A stretch of DNA of 64,000 nt from Ktedonospora formicarum (GTDB lineage: Bacteria > Chloroflexota > Ktedonobacteria > Ktedonobacterales > Ktedonobacteraceae): positions 332,071 through 396,070 of the forward strand of contig NZ_BNJF01000006.1 in NCBI RefSeq assembly GCF_016587355.1, written 5' to 3'. The position numbers and the translations under genes were made by a program. Below are positions 52,725 to 61,789 of this stretch, one piece after another. How positions within the stretch are numbered: the stretch's first letter is position 1; each line of letters opens with the position of its first letter. The notes under the pieces are model-generated. The model was not told the DNA's origin. It saw only the letters and a program-made list of their open reading frames with translations, and did not search any database.

Positions 52725-53321
52725 ATGAAAAGCAAGCACCATACACTTGATGTTGAACTCTTCGAGCGCTGGGGATCGACGTACGAACGTTCCTGGATGC
52801 AGCAACGCCTGTTTGATCCGGTTCACTCTGCCGTATTACATCAAGCCGCCAGTCGCTTCAAACCGGCGAGTGTGCTGGATATTGGCTGTGGGAGCGGGAG
52901 ACTCTTGCGGAAAGTGCATGACTCTTGGCCGGAGGCACACCTTTTGGGGGTCGATCCAGCGCACAAAATGCTGGAAGTCGCACGCCAGCTCACACCAGAG
53001 GCGCGCTTCTCCATGGGTGCCGGTGAGGCATTACCACTGGATGACGCATCGGTCGATCTAGCGCTCTCGACCATCTCTTTTCATCACTGGCGGGATCAGG
53101 CTGCCGGCCTACGTGAGGTTGCCCGAGTGTTGAGACCTGGTGGCTCCTTTCTTCTCGCTGATTTCAGTTTATCCACCTGGCTTGCATGGCTGATTCCACG
53201 TGTGCATAGTGCAACGCAGATGCGTGTGCTTTTTGAACAGGCGGGTCTGGATGTAGAGGCGCAGCCAGGCCCTGTTGCGCGCTTTGTGCGTATCACCATC
53301 GGGACGCGTGCAAGCAGATGA
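52725..53321 (+). CDS. Class I SAM-dependent methyltransferase
   Basis: 198 residues, GAAAGAAGAAA upstream of ATG. Motif I VLDIGCGSGRLL, motif II LLGVDPAHKML, the acidic GAGEALPLDDASVD and VARVLRPGGSFLLADFS are all present. The short size and lack of extra domains suggest a small-molecule methyltransferase of the UbiE/Methyltransf_11 type. Divergent from a TetR regulator, it may answer to a toxic compound. Confidence 0.9.
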   Translation: MKSKHHTLDVELFERWGSTYERSWMQQRLFDPVHSAVLHQAASRFKPASVLDIGCGSGRLLRKVHDSWPEAHLLGVDPAHKMLEVARQLTPEARFSMGAGEALPLDDASVDLALSTISFHHWRDQAAGLREVARVLRPGGSFLLADFSLSTWLAWLIPRVHSATQMRVLFEQAGLDVEAQPGPVARFVRITIGTRASR

Positions 53322-53619
53322 TTGACGCCGATTTCTTCCATGACTCTTTGGCACTGCAAGTGGTTGGTAGAGGAGTGCTGGTCGTGGGCTGTTTGTTGTC
53401 TGGATTTTCGGAAATGCTTGATGTATGTTGCGCCTTTTCACACACAGCGTGGACGTGCATGGAACAAACGTGTGATTACGTCTTGTGCTCACCTCTCTCG
53501 GAAGTTGGTCTGGCTTTCCCCTGATCGCGACTTTCACAGGAGGAGCCTGTTCACCAAAGCAATTATGAAAGGAACACACGATCATGATTCCCTCATCTTA
53601 CGTCAAAGGAGAAAAACAC

Positions 53620-54299
53620 ATGGAAACCTCAGCACAAAGTACTGGAGAGCAGTCAGCGGCGATGAGACTGCTGCTGGCTTGCGGTGTCATTGCTCCGTTG
53701 CTCAACAGTGTTGTCATTCTCATCCTTGGGGCCATACGCCCTGGCTACAACGCCTGGATAGTTCCCGACAGCAACCTCGAACTGGGGATGGTGGGTGGAT
53801 CCAAAGTACCAACTACATCTTCACTGGAGCGCTCCTGCTCGCTTTTGCCATCGGGATGAGGTTGCTCCTGCGTACAGGACGTGGTTCCACCTGGGGACCC
53901 ATCCTGCTCGGCATCTATGGTCTCACCTTCATCGTCACCGGACCTATTCTTCCCGACCCGGCGCTAGGTTACCCACCAGGAGCGTCGAGCGCGCTAACCA
54001 TTCACGGAGCCATTCATATCCTCTTTGGTCTGCTTCAGTTCACTTCGCTGATTGCGGCTTGCTTCGTGCTGGCACGGCGTGATGCGGCGCTCGAAAGGCG
54101 AGGCTGGTCCTGGTATTCGGTTGCTACTGGTCTGCTGGTCGCTGCCTCTTATGTTGCCTTCGTCCTCACCGCCAAATTGTTAGACGGGGGACCAACAGGA
54201 CTCATTGAACGGATTGGTATCATTGGCGGCGGCATTTGGATCGCTCTGCTGGCGATCCGCCTGATGAGCAGATCTTTCCCACGCGTGTTTATCGAATAG
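53620..54299 (+). pseudogene. DUF998-type membrane protein, frameshifted
   Basis: ATG 53620 (AAAGGAG upstream) starts METSAQSTGEQSAAM and a first membrane helix up to PDSNLELG. Near 53785-53795 the frame shifts by one base and DGGWIQSTNYIFTGALLLAF continues with five more helices to the stop at 54299. The layout (LLACGVIAPLLN, GGWIQ-x-TNF-type motif) fits DUF998. One frameshift only, so it could be a recent mutation. Confidence 0.75.
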
Positions 54300-54315
54300 A
54301 TGCGTCTGTTAGAAC

Positions 54316-55176
54316 TCAGCGAGAGGTTATCGCGTGCGGCATACCTGGGGTTGGCGAAGGTCTGTCCGTCGGAGGTGACGACCATCGTTGTGAGGCCGAG
54401 ATCAAGACCGATGTGCGTCTCTTTCTTGGGCAACGGATCCAGATCTTCCTCGACCAGCACCACCACAAAATAGCGGCCCGTTTGATCTCTGGAGACCGTC
54501 ACGCTGGAGGGGTCTGCCCCATCTGGAAGCGGGCGTGACCAGCGGATCTGAAGAGGTGCGTCCACCTTGGCCAGTCGGAGGGCTCCATCCTGGTAGGAAA
54601 AGGCTGTGTGGGTATCGGTGGCTGATTGCGGTCCGTGTCGCTTTTTGAAGGTGGGGAGAGCGGTGCGCCCTTCGAAGAAGTTGGTATAGGCTCGTATGAG
54701 ATGTCGCACGCTCTGTTGCAGTGGGCCACAGGACACCTCGGAGAGAAAGGCGGTAGGTTCCTGGTGTCGGAGCACAGTTATCTGTGCGTCCAACACCTTA
54801 TAGGGGTGATCCTAGCTTCTTGAACTATGAACATTTCTTGCCATTTGTAGACATTTAAGGCCCTTGACTCATCTGCTATACTTATTGCAAGTACGGCGAG
54901 TTACGTCGGAATGTACGCCTGTGGAGATCCTGTAAGACCTGGGAAACCAGGCAGGTTGTTCGTTGAAGCAGGAACCGAACACCAGATATGGCTTGTCCTT
55001 ATTTGGGTCAGTTTCGGATAACGGCAAACTCCCCCAGACTGTTGATAGGTTTGTTGGCGCAACGCAAGTGCCCAGTTGTAGACATATCGACAGCAGCCAA
55101 AGGTGCGGGCGAGTTGCTGTTTCTGTTCGTTCGTAGGGTAGCAACGATACTGATAGGGTGCGTTTGACCGTGCTCA
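54316..55176 (-). pseudogene. TnpB relic split by repeat R2, C-terminus lost
   Basis: At 55026-55176 the minus strand encodes a TnpB N-terminus (YQYRCYPTNEQKQQLARTFG, CRYVYNWALALRQQTYQQSG), with a frameshift next to its ATG. After repeat R2 (54891-55025) the body resumes near 54790: EVSCGPLQQSVRHLIRAYTN, PTFKKRHG, HIGLDLGLTTM with the first RuvC Asp, and ends at NPRYAARDNLS where the DUF998 gene begins. The nuclease core and zinc ribbon are missing. Confidence 0.7.
54891..55025 (+). repeat. 135-bp dispersed repeat R2, copy 2
   Basis: Matches 14439-14573 from TACGG-GAGT to GGATAACGG; hairpin CCTGG-GAAA-CCAGG and GTTGAAGCAGGAACCGAAC are conserved. It lies inside the tnpB relic, which suggests that the unit moved as a short non-autonomous element. 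Confidence 0.75.
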
Positions 55177-55317
55177 TAGAATGTTCTTCTTTTGCAAGAG
55201 GAAGAAATCGGAACTATCCCCACCCTCCAACCCCAAAGGAGCGCCGCCTTCCTCCCCATGAGTGAAAAACAGGGGCCTCCGGCGGCGGAGTGTGGTGAAG
55301 CTTGGAACAAAGGCCTC

Positions 55318-55387
55318 GGAGGCGCGGAGGCACTGCCTGCCATCGGAGCCACCACGCCTTCCGCTGGCAGGCAGTGCCTCCGCGCTC
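55318..55387. repeat. Perfect 24-bp inverted repeat
   Basis: The arms 55318-55341 and 55364-55387 (GGAGCGCGGAGGCACTGCCT and four more bases) are exact complements around a 22-bp loop. As RNA this is an extremely stable hairpin. It could be a palindromic mobile unit (REP/MITE-like) or a strong terminator. Confidence 0.8.
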
Positions 55388-55901
55388 CTACGCCTGTTGC
55401 TAACTCTGCAGTTTTTAGGAGCTGTCGGGCTCTCGCGTACGTTCGATCTGCGTGGGATACAGCGGATGTACTGGCCCTGTTCACCGGACGCATCAAGCCT
55501 ATGGCTATCGCTCCACCGAGCCTTTTTGTCGCAGTTGGCCTCCGTCGATAGTGCGTAGCGCGTAGCCTTGGCGTGCTGGATCACGCACCTCCGGCATGCC
55601 CCAGTAGAAGAAATGGGAGAAGCCGAACTGTGAACGGACCAGCCAGGCATCGTCGCATCTACCTGATGGATGCCGACACTCGTTCATTATCAGTTCGGCG
55701 TGTTGCATTCTTGCCGCGTAGAAGAAGGCCAAAATACCGTGAATCCCTGATCATCCTTTCTGAACTGGTTCCCATTTTCGACGCCCTCAATACGGCGGAA
55801 ATGGGGTGTACATATAACCTTGCCATTGATGCCACAATGTATGCAATGCCCATTATTGCCTCTTTTTCATGTATATTCCCTCCTGTTCAGCTGTTGTTGC
55901 A

Positions 55902-55966
55902 GAGCACTCCCATGGAGTGCAACTATCAGGTTCATGCCTCGACAGTTGCGCTCCATGGGAGTGCTC
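55902..55966. repeat. 23-bp inverted repeat
   Basis: GAGCACTCCCATGGAGTGC-AACT (55902-55924) and its complement (55944-55966) differ at one position and enclose 19 bp. Each arm is itself partly palindromic (GCACTCCCATGGAGTGC), so cruciform or alternative folds are possible. Confidence 0.75.
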
Positions 55967-56247
55967 AATGCACGATGCGTCGACCTACACTGGTGAGGCG
56001 TGGCCGTACCTGGATGGTGCGAGCCTCATGCTCACCATGCGTCACTCGCGTGGTGAGCATATATGCCGTGTGGCGTGACTGTTTAGATGGCAAAAGCTCC
56101 AGTCTCACCACATGCAGACACGAGGTCTTGTAGGCACTTCGCCTGGCTTTGCAGGCAACGTCATACGCACAACAACTGAACCGACTACCGATTGGTGTCG
56201 GGCGTGCATGGCTCTACCCATGTCCTTGTGGAAAGGAAGGAATCATC

Positions 56248-56490
56248 ATGGGACGTGCGCATCGAAAAAGCCTGATCAAAGAAGCTCTGGAACGTTTTGA
56301 CTGTCTGATGGCAATTGGAGAGAGTCGGGGAGAGGCCAAAGCGCGCTGCAGTTTCTCAACTGGGTACGTATACGCTATCATCTCAGTCACTTACAGGACA
56401 TCGATCGGCGTACAAAGGAATTGGCGTGTGCCTACCTGCGCGAACGTGTCGAAAAGGGCTATAGCCCATGGACACTTGCCACAGAAGGAA
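56248..56490 (+). pseudogene. Tyrosine integrase, N-terminal fragment
   Basis: ATG 56248 with GAAAGGAAGG upstream starts MGRAHRKSLIKEALERFDCL, which resembles the N-terminal part of phage-type integrases. Near 56360-56380 the frame breaks, and HLQDIDRRTKELACAYLRER then VEKGYSPWTLATE continue in another frame to about 56490. The last 113 bp (56378-56490) recur almost unchanged at 60901-61012, inside a longer integrase relic. Confidence 0.6.
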
Positions 56491-56564
56491 GCTACTCTGT
56501 AGGAAGAGTTTCATCAGCGGATCTTTTTCTGTCGTTGTGTCTGGTGTATCCGAAAGGAGCGTTC

Positions 56565-56663
56565 ATGCCCAAACAACGGTATCAACGCCGGGAACCAGCC
56601 CATGATTGGCAGCACATTCGCCCTTTGCTCAAAGATTCGGCTCAGATCACGTATGATCGATAG
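56565..56663 (+). pseudogene. Transposase N-terminal fragment
   Basis: GAAAGGAG precedes ATG 56565. The 32 codons MPKQRYQRREPAHDWQHIRP-LLKDSAQITYD look like the start of a helix-turn-helix transposase of the IS481-like type and then stop. The catalytic part is absent. Confidence 0.5.
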
Positions 56664-56680
56664 AGGCTGTTTGTCTCGCT

Positions 56681-56837
56681 TGTAAACGTTGAGATGAAAA
56701 GGCTGGAATCTTGGTGATTGTTCTGTGGATGATTTGTTCTCTTCATCCTCATTTCATCAATGCTCTTGACGCATGAGAGCACCATCTCTCAACAGAAGCA
56801 AGGACTCAATTCCATCAGCTTCATCTCAACACGTACA
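56681..56837. mobile_element. MITE, copy A (157 bp)
   Basis: Ends in imperfect inverted repeats TGTAAACGTTGAGATGAA and its complement-like CAGCTTCATCTCAACACGTACA. Related over most of its length to 60476-60630, including TTGGTGATT-TTCTGTGG after the left end. Non-coding. Confidence 0.65.
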
Positions 56838-56970
56838 CAACATCTCCATCAGCCTCTAGTGACATTTTACATGAAACTCAGCATCAGTTACGTGGCGCAT
56901 CGCACTTTTTCATCATCTTGTCTAAATATGCTGCACAAGTTCTGGATGTTGCTGTTCCCAGCACAAGGCG
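56838..56970. other. Intergenic
   Basis: Short stretch between MITE copy A and the 3' end of the membrane protein gene; nothing seen. Confidence 0.4.
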
Positions 56971-57720
56971 TTAGCTCACGGTCTGACCAGTACTGGCCTG
57001 GGTGGTGGTAACTCCAGCGTCGTCTCGGCTGCCCCAAATGAGCGCAATAATAGCAACCGTCGTGGCAATCGCCATCAGTGCCAGAATCAGAATCCAGGAA
57101 ACCGTCGTATTGCTCGCGAGAAGGCCGTTGTCTTCGGTGAAAAGCTGCGGATCAGCCGCCCTGGTCGCGAGCCCCCAAACAAAGGTTGCCCCCACCATTA
57201 CCACCATCGCCAGGGTGGTGATGAGTGCAGGAATGCGAGCAAAGCGGAAGAACGTTTCGCTGATGGGGCTGCGGATGACCGCGATGGAGATCGCTGTAGC
57301 GCTGGCAATGGTCGCCAGTCCAAACCCTCCGACGAAGACCCCACCAACCACCAGACGCAGCAGGAGCGGCTTCGACACAAAGTCCCCAGGTGTGAGGGAG
57401 ACGGTGAGAGCGCCAGCGCCAATCCAGAGAATCAGGGAGAGAGGCGGCACGGCAAAAAGGGCCAGCCGGCGCCAGCGTTTTGTCGCAAGAGCAGAGCGTG
57501 CTGCGGCAAAGACGAGAGGCACACCAGCAAGAAGCACCGCCAGGAGTGCAGTGAACGCACCTACACCGAGCGTCCAATAGGAGCCACTTACCTGAGGGTT
57601 GTGCCGCAGAAGATTCGTGAAGTCATCGTATTCAACCATTTTCCCAAGGGCTAGCCCGGCGCAGACCGCGCCAATGTAGGCGCAAAAGACGATGATCGTT
57701 GTGGTACGCAGTCGGTTCAT
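56971..57720 (-). CDS. Polytopic membrane protein of the PadR locus
   Basis: 249 residues, ATG 57720 after GGAGGATACC. Six to seven membrane helices (IIVFCAYIGAVCAGLALG, LGVGAFTALLAVLLAGVPLV, LWIGAGALTV, ITTLAMVVMVGATFVWGLA, WILILALMAIATTVAIIALI). No named domain recognised. It lies downstream of the PadR gene and a broken partner in the same direction, so it is probably under PadR control and may take part in a membrane stress response. Confidence 0.7.
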   Translation of the reverse strand: MNRLRTTTIIVFCAYIGAVCAGLALGKMVEYDDFTNLLRHNPQVSGSYWTLGVGAFTALLAVLLAGVPLVFAAARSALATKRWRRLALFAVPPLSLILWIGAGALTVSLTPGDFVSKPLLLRLVVGGVFVGGFGLATIASATAISIAVIRSPISETFFRFARIPALITTLAMVVMVGATFVWGLATRAADPQLFTEDNGLLASNTTVSWILILALMAIATTVAIIALIWGSRDDAGVTTTQASTGQTVS

Positions 57721-57855
57721 AAAAGGTATCCTCCTTCCAGGAATACGCTCAACATGAAGGGAAAGCAGTTATTGACGGTCTATTCGCTCGACATGCTTCT
57801 TTCCCCTCACCCGTTTCTTGAAGATCATCCGTGGTATGATTGTCTTTGCTCTCCC

Positions 57856-58157
57856 TTATTCCTTCACATCGCGTTTCCAGGTCGGTACAAGGGTAGCGAT
57901 GACGAAAACGAGTGTATAGCCGAAGATGACCCAGAGCGCATGTGCGCTTTCGACGGGGACCAGCGGAATTCGTTCAGACAGAGGCAGAGATGTTGTCCCA
58001 AGGGACGGATGAAGATGAGCATCAAGAGCCCTCGAATGACATCGATTCCCTCAAATGCAGGAAAAGGATGAGATGCCAAGACGACGAGAAACTCTTCTTC
58101 ATAGCGAACTCGCCAGGCCCGTGGATACAGATGAAGCAGCAGCTTGTAGATGGTCAT
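57856..58157 (-). pseudogene. Small membrane protein of the PadR operon, frameshifted
   Basis: ATG 58157 overlaps the PadR stop. The start MTIYKLLLHLYPRAWRVRYE, EEFLVVLASHP is typical of small proteins found next to PadR regulators. Near 58022 a base is missing in a G-run; the other frame then gives DAHLHPSLGTTSLPLSERIP, a membrane helix (ALWVIFGYTLVFVIATLVP) and a stop at 57856. One frameshift separates it from an intact gene of about 100 residues. Confidence 0.75.
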
Positions 58158-58468
58158 TGCGTTGCCAATCTCCGCAAGCCAAGCGCGGCAAAGGTCTCCA
58201 TATTGGTGAGTTGTTCGCGTAGGAAGGCTACTCTAGCCGTTGTCAAACGATAGGGACGCCGTCCGCGTTCCTCCGAGGGAAGCACCTCAATCAAGCCAGA
58301 CTCCTCTAGTCGCGCAATAGCTCCATACAACGTTCCGGTTCCTAGTCGGACACGAGCCATGGTTTCGATATCTTCCATGATGGCGTAGCCATGCTTTTTC
58401 CTTCCAGCCATGCTGGCTAAAATCAGAATGGATGGATCCGAAAAGCGCCCAAGGTCGGGCATTCCCAT
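58154..58468 (-). CDS. PadR-family transcriptional regulator
   Basis: 104 residues from ATG 58468 (GAGGAGG 8 bp upstream). Winged helix of PadR type: ILILASMAGRKKHGYAIMED, LGTGTLYGAIARLEESGLIE, ERGRRPYRLT. PadR proteins repress genes for detoxification or membrane functions and often their own gene. A perfect palindrome lies just before the gene. The ATGA overlap with the next gene shows one operon. Confidence 0.92.
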   Translation of the reverse strand: MGMPDLGRFSDPSILILASMAGRKKHGYAIMEDIETMARVRLGTGTLYGAIARLEESGLIEVLPSEERGRRPYRLTTARVAFLREQLTNMETFAALGLRRLATQ

Positions 58469-58490
58469 ATCGTGTTCCTCCTCATAACAG

Positions 58491-58533
58491 TACGTCTTAC
58501 GACATGTCACTTATTGACATGTCGTAAGACGTA
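58491..58533. promoter_or_regulatory. Perfect 19-bp palindrome: PadR operator candidate
   Basis: TACGTCTTACGACATGTCA and its exact complement are separated by 5 bp. Each arm contains GACATGTC, close to the ATGT/ACAT half-sites known for PadR proteins. It lies 23 bp before the padR start, in the place of an autoregulatory operator. Confidence 0.75.
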
Positions 58534-58646
58534 CTGTACAGGAAAGGGGACGGCGTGTCAATGTCCTCAAGTGCGCAACAATCGTGTTCTGTGTGCTTCC
58601 TCGAGAAGACACGAGTGTCACAGCGTGTTAAAACTCGTTTTTCAAA

Positions 58647-59580
58647 ATGATGACATTTGATCGGGTAAAAATAGGAGCAAAAACGCATCCCAAGAGTTCG
58701 AGACATTTTTGGCCCCTTTCCTGGACCTGGAAGTCCAAGAGAGACGCCTCCTACCACAAGAGCGTTGCTAGAGATCAGAACCAGGGAAAACCCATTCCCA
58801 TCTTCAAACCTGTTCGCTGCCCTTGCTCTCTAGCATGTGCGATCCGGCACAACGTTCATACCTACTCGCTCAACTGGGAGACTCAGACGGTTCGTCTCTC
58901 CACCACGCAAGGCAGGATGAGCCTCTCCTTTACCATTCCTCACTTCAGCGAGCGCTACCATGTGTGCCAAGCGGCCACCGCAGACCTGGTGTCCCGCAAC
59001 GGGACGTGGTGGTTGCATGTGGTGGCGAGTGTCTCTGAGCCCGTGGTTGAGCGCCATCAGGACGTGATCGGGGTGGACCTGGGACTCATCCGTCCTGCAG
59101 TCACCTCCACCCAGCAGTTTCTTGGCACCCGTCACTAGAAAGAGGTTGAGCGTCGCCGGTTTCGTCTCCGTTGTAGGCTTCAGTCCAAAGGAACAAAAAG
59201 TGCGAAACGACATCTTTTTAAGATGTCTGGTCGCGCGTTGCGATTCCGCAGGGACTGCGATCATGTGCTCTCCAAACGCATCGTGCAGAGCACGACCCCA
59301 GGAGCAACGATTGTCCTTGAGAATTTGACCAATCTTCGAGAAGGCGTTCAACATCGCAAAGGCGAAGGGCAACGCAAACTGCATTCCTGGTCCTTTGCGC
59401 AGGTGTACGGCTTCATTGCCTACAAAGCGCAGGAGCGTGGGATCGTGGTCGCGCGTGTCGATCCGCGTCATACCTCGCAAACCTGCTCGCGCTGTGGGCA
59501 TCAAGCGCGAAACAATCGGCGTTCGCAAGCGGTGTTTCACTGTCGCTGCTGTGGGTATCACCTCAATGCCGATCAAGATT
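58647..59580 (+). pseudogene. TnpB relic with in-frame TAG, C-terminus cut
   Basis: One frame encodes a TnpB from MSLSFTIPHFSERYHVCQAA through DVIGVDLGLIRPAV (RuvC-I Asp) to a TAG at 59136, then continues without shift: KEVERRRFRLRCRLQSKGTK, ATIVLENLTNLR (RuvC-II Glu) and CSRCGHQARNNRRSQAVFHC. Homology ends at LNADQD, where the third Asp would be, against the end of the SDR gene. A single stop and a cut end make it inactive. Confidence 0.8.
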
Positions 59581-59601
59581 TACACCTGCGTTCTTCATGG
59601 C

Positions 59602-60339
59602 CTACACTTGTGCAAAACCGCCATCCACAAACAATTCTGCTCCCGTGATGTAACTACTGTCATCGGATGCGAGAAACACCACGGCCTTGGCGATTTCATT
59701 GGCTGTTCCAGGTCTGCCGAGCGGAACACGCTCGGACCATCTTTTTAAGCCTTGCTCATCCGTTGCTCTGGTATGCCACCAGGGCGTGTCGATAGGCCCT
59801 GGGCTCACTGCGTTCACGCGAATGTGCCGATCCTTTAAGTCCGTTGTCCATGTCCTCGCAAACGAACGCACGGCGGCTTTTGTGGCAGCATACACGCTGT
59901 GCTCTTCCAACCCCACACTGGCGACGACGGACGCATTCAGGATGATAGAGGCGCCATCCGGCATCAGCGGAAGTGCCTTCTGAACCGTGAAAAGCACCCC
60001 TTTCACATTGATGGTGAAAAGCGTGTCATAGTGCTCCTCCGTTATCTTGCCCAAAGGGGCAAGGGGGGTGATGCCAGCATTCGCGAAGACGATATCGAGC
60101 TTGCCCTTCTCCCGCTGAATTTGTGCGAAGAGGCGATCAAGATCGCCAAGGTTCGACACGTCTGCTTGGACGCCGATTACATGGCTTCCGATTTCCTTTA
60201 CTGTAGCGGCCAACGCCATATCGCGGCGCCCTGTGATAAAGACGTATGCACCTTCATGCACAAACTGCTCCGCCGTGGCCTTGCCAATACCGCTCGTGCC
60301 GCCTGTAATGAGGGCAATTTTTCCGTCAAGCTTGTTCAT
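59602..60339 (-). CDS. Short-chain dehydrogenase/reductase
   Basis: 245 residues, AGAGGAAACC before ATG 60339. Cofactor motif ITGGTSGIGKATAE (NAD(P)), FANAGITPL, catalytic Ser-Tyr-Lys in NASVVASVGLEEHSVYAATK, and the end SSYITGAELFVDGGFAQV. A classical SDR that oxidises or reduces a small alcohol or ketone; substrate unknown. A perfect 13-bp inverted repeat lies just upstream and is likely its operator. Confidence 0.92.
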   Translation of the reverse strand: MNKLDGKIALITGGTSGIGKATAEQFVHEGAYVFITGRRDMALAATVKEIGSHVIGVQADVSNLGDLDRLFAQIQREKGKLDIVFANAGITPLAPLGKITEEHYDTLFTINVKGVLFTVQKALPLMPDGASIILNASVVASVGLEEHSVYAATKAAVRSFARTWTTDLKDRHIRVNAVSPGPIDTPWWHTRATDEQGLKRWSERVPLGRPGTANEIAKAVVFLASDDSSYITGAELFVDGGFAQV

Positions 60340-60352
60340 AGTGGTTTCCTCT

Positions 60353-60379
60353 CTTCACTGCCAGTTACTGGCAGTGAAG
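60353..60379. promoter_or_regulatory. 13-bp inverted repeat upstream of the SDR gene
   Basis: CTTCACTGCCAGT, one central T, ACTGGCAGTGAAG: exact arms, starting 14 bp upstream of the SDR start codon. The size and place fit a dimeric repressor such as a TetR, MarR or HxlR protein. No regulator gene is adjacent. Confidence 0.65.
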
Positions 60380-60900
60380 TCATGCGCCAGCACATATGTT
60401 AGGCACAGCCACTCATGATCTTGCCAGCCCCGATAAGTTTTCTGTTGTGACTGAGCAGCATGATCCCTTTTCTGTTGTAAATTTTGAGATGAAGCTGTTG
60501 GGATTTGGTGATTATTCTGTGGGTACGTTGCTCCCTCTATCCGCATTCCACCAGTTCCCTTACTGCTGCGAGTATCGCCTCGCAGCAAAAGAAAGGACGA
60601 GATTCCGTCAGCTTCATCTCAAGATTTACACGCGTAGGACAAGCAAAAACGTAACAACACCGCAGTGAATTGACAGAAATGATTGAGCCTGATCCGCATT
60701 TGAAGCGGCTGTGCTTGCAGTCATGAACCGAACTGCTCATATCGGTGGGCAACTGTTCATGTCGTAAGTCTTTTACCAGCTGTAAAAGACCCATGAGATA
60801 CACCCATCGAAGTAAGACAGATCCTCTCGTGTCGCTCAGCGCTTCCGGTACGAATAATGGAGTGCAAAGGCGGTGTGAGTCTCATGCTCACTGTCCAGGT
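60380..60900. other. Intergenic with MITE copy B
   Basis: Contains MITE B (60476-60630) and an inverted repeat GTCTTTTAC-CAGCT-GTAAAAGAC at about 60769-60791. No gene seen. Confidence 0.5.
60476..60630. mobile_element. MITE, copy B (155 bp)
   Basis: Terminal inverted repeats TGTAAATTTTGAGATGAAGC (left) and its complement at 60609-60630, about 20 of 22 bp. Similar to copy A (56681-56837). Non-coding and without transposase, so it must have been moved in trans. Confidence 0.75.
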
Positions 60901-61564
60901 ATCATCTCAGTCACTTACAGGACATCAATCGGCGTACAGAGGAACTGGCGTGTGCCTACCTGCGCGAACGTGTCGAAAAGGGCTATAGCCCATGGACACT
61001 TGCCACCGAACGAAGTGCGTTACGCCTCTTCTTCTCAACGCCAACACTGGCGCAACAGGTCACCCTGCCAGCGCGCCGGCGGGAGGCGATTCGCCGTTCA
61101 CGCCAGTCCGAGCAGCGTGTGGCGTCATTCCAACCCGCCAACTGGCAGCCTTTTTACGTTTTTGGATGCCACGGGACTGCGGCGCAGAGAGGCGCGAGAG
61201 GTTCGGGTGTCGGATGTTATCATCCTGCCTGATTGAGGCATCCAGGTGTGGGTGTGGCGTGGAAAAGGAGGGAAAACGCGCCATGTCCCGGTCCTTGCTG
61301 TGAAAGAGAGCCAGATACAAGCAATAGTGCAGGGGCGCACTGGTGAGGAGCGGATCTTTCCCAGGTTGCCGTCACATCTGGATATCCACGCCCATCGTCG
61401 CCGTTATGCACAGGCACGCTACCAACAGCTCTCAGGGCGCCCCTTGCCTCCCGCCTCTGGCCGGTTGCCTGTGGGTTCCGTAGACCTTGAGGCGGTGTTG
61501 GCCGTCTCACGAGCGCTTGGGCATAACAGGAGAGGATGTGGTGCTCACGCACTACCTGAGATAA
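60901..61564 (+). pseudogene. Tyrosine integrase relic
   Basis: Different frames in turn give HLQDINRRTEELACAYLRER, YSPWTLATERSALRLFFSTP, TGLRRREAREVRVSD (RuvC-unrelated R box), VWRGKGGKTRHVPVL, HLDIHAHRRRYAQA (H-x-x-R box) and ALGHNR followed by EDVVLTHYLR with the catalytic Tyr and stop at 61564. At least three frameshifts or stops disrupt it. Its first 113 bp duplicate 56378-56490. Confidence 0.8.
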
Positions 61565-61789
61565 CTTCTAGCTCTCTCAGTGAAGGCTGGTGCGGATTGT
61601 CAAAATGATTTTGCCATACGTTTTGCCTCAGCTACCGCTTGAAGGTGACCACGGCCCACCTTTGCGGAGAGCGTAAGCTCGAAAGAGAGCGTTTCACCAA
61701 GGCAGAGCCAGCATCATGCCAAAGAGGGAAGAATAACATAAGCGGTTGAGCCAAAGGAAGTAGGAAAATAACAAGAGAAGGAGCAAAAG
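61565..61789. other. Intergenic
   Basis: Nothing recognised besides the ribosome binding site GAAGGAG before 61790. Confidence 0.4.

Larger units (their letters stand above)
55177..56247. other. Long region with two large inverted repeats, no supported gene
   Basis: About 1.1 kb. Many overlapping frames on both strands are explained by the GC-rich palindromes. Apart from the inverted repeats at 55318-55387 and 55902-55966, a 10-bp hairpin ATGCTCACCA/TGGTGAGCAT follows near 56029-56059. No protein family is recognised. Confidence 0.45.

Noticed and set aside
54149..54315. C-terminal part of the tnpB frame overlapping the DUF998 gene
   Set aside because: Similarity to TnpB ends at about 54316; the rest is the antisense of the last DUF998 helices.
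57002..57580. 192-residue frame antisense to the membrane protein of the PadR locus
   Set aside because: Same reason: the minus-strand gene has clear membrane helices and an RBS, the antisense frame has neither.
42954..59138. Single in-frame TAG codons in two otherwise open genes (42954 and 59136), suggesting TAG recoding or readthrough
   Set aside because: Both genes lie among decayed sequences, other genes in the window end normally in TAG (for example 42558, 34250-type stops), and a third relic uses TGA. Nonsense mutation is the simpler reading.
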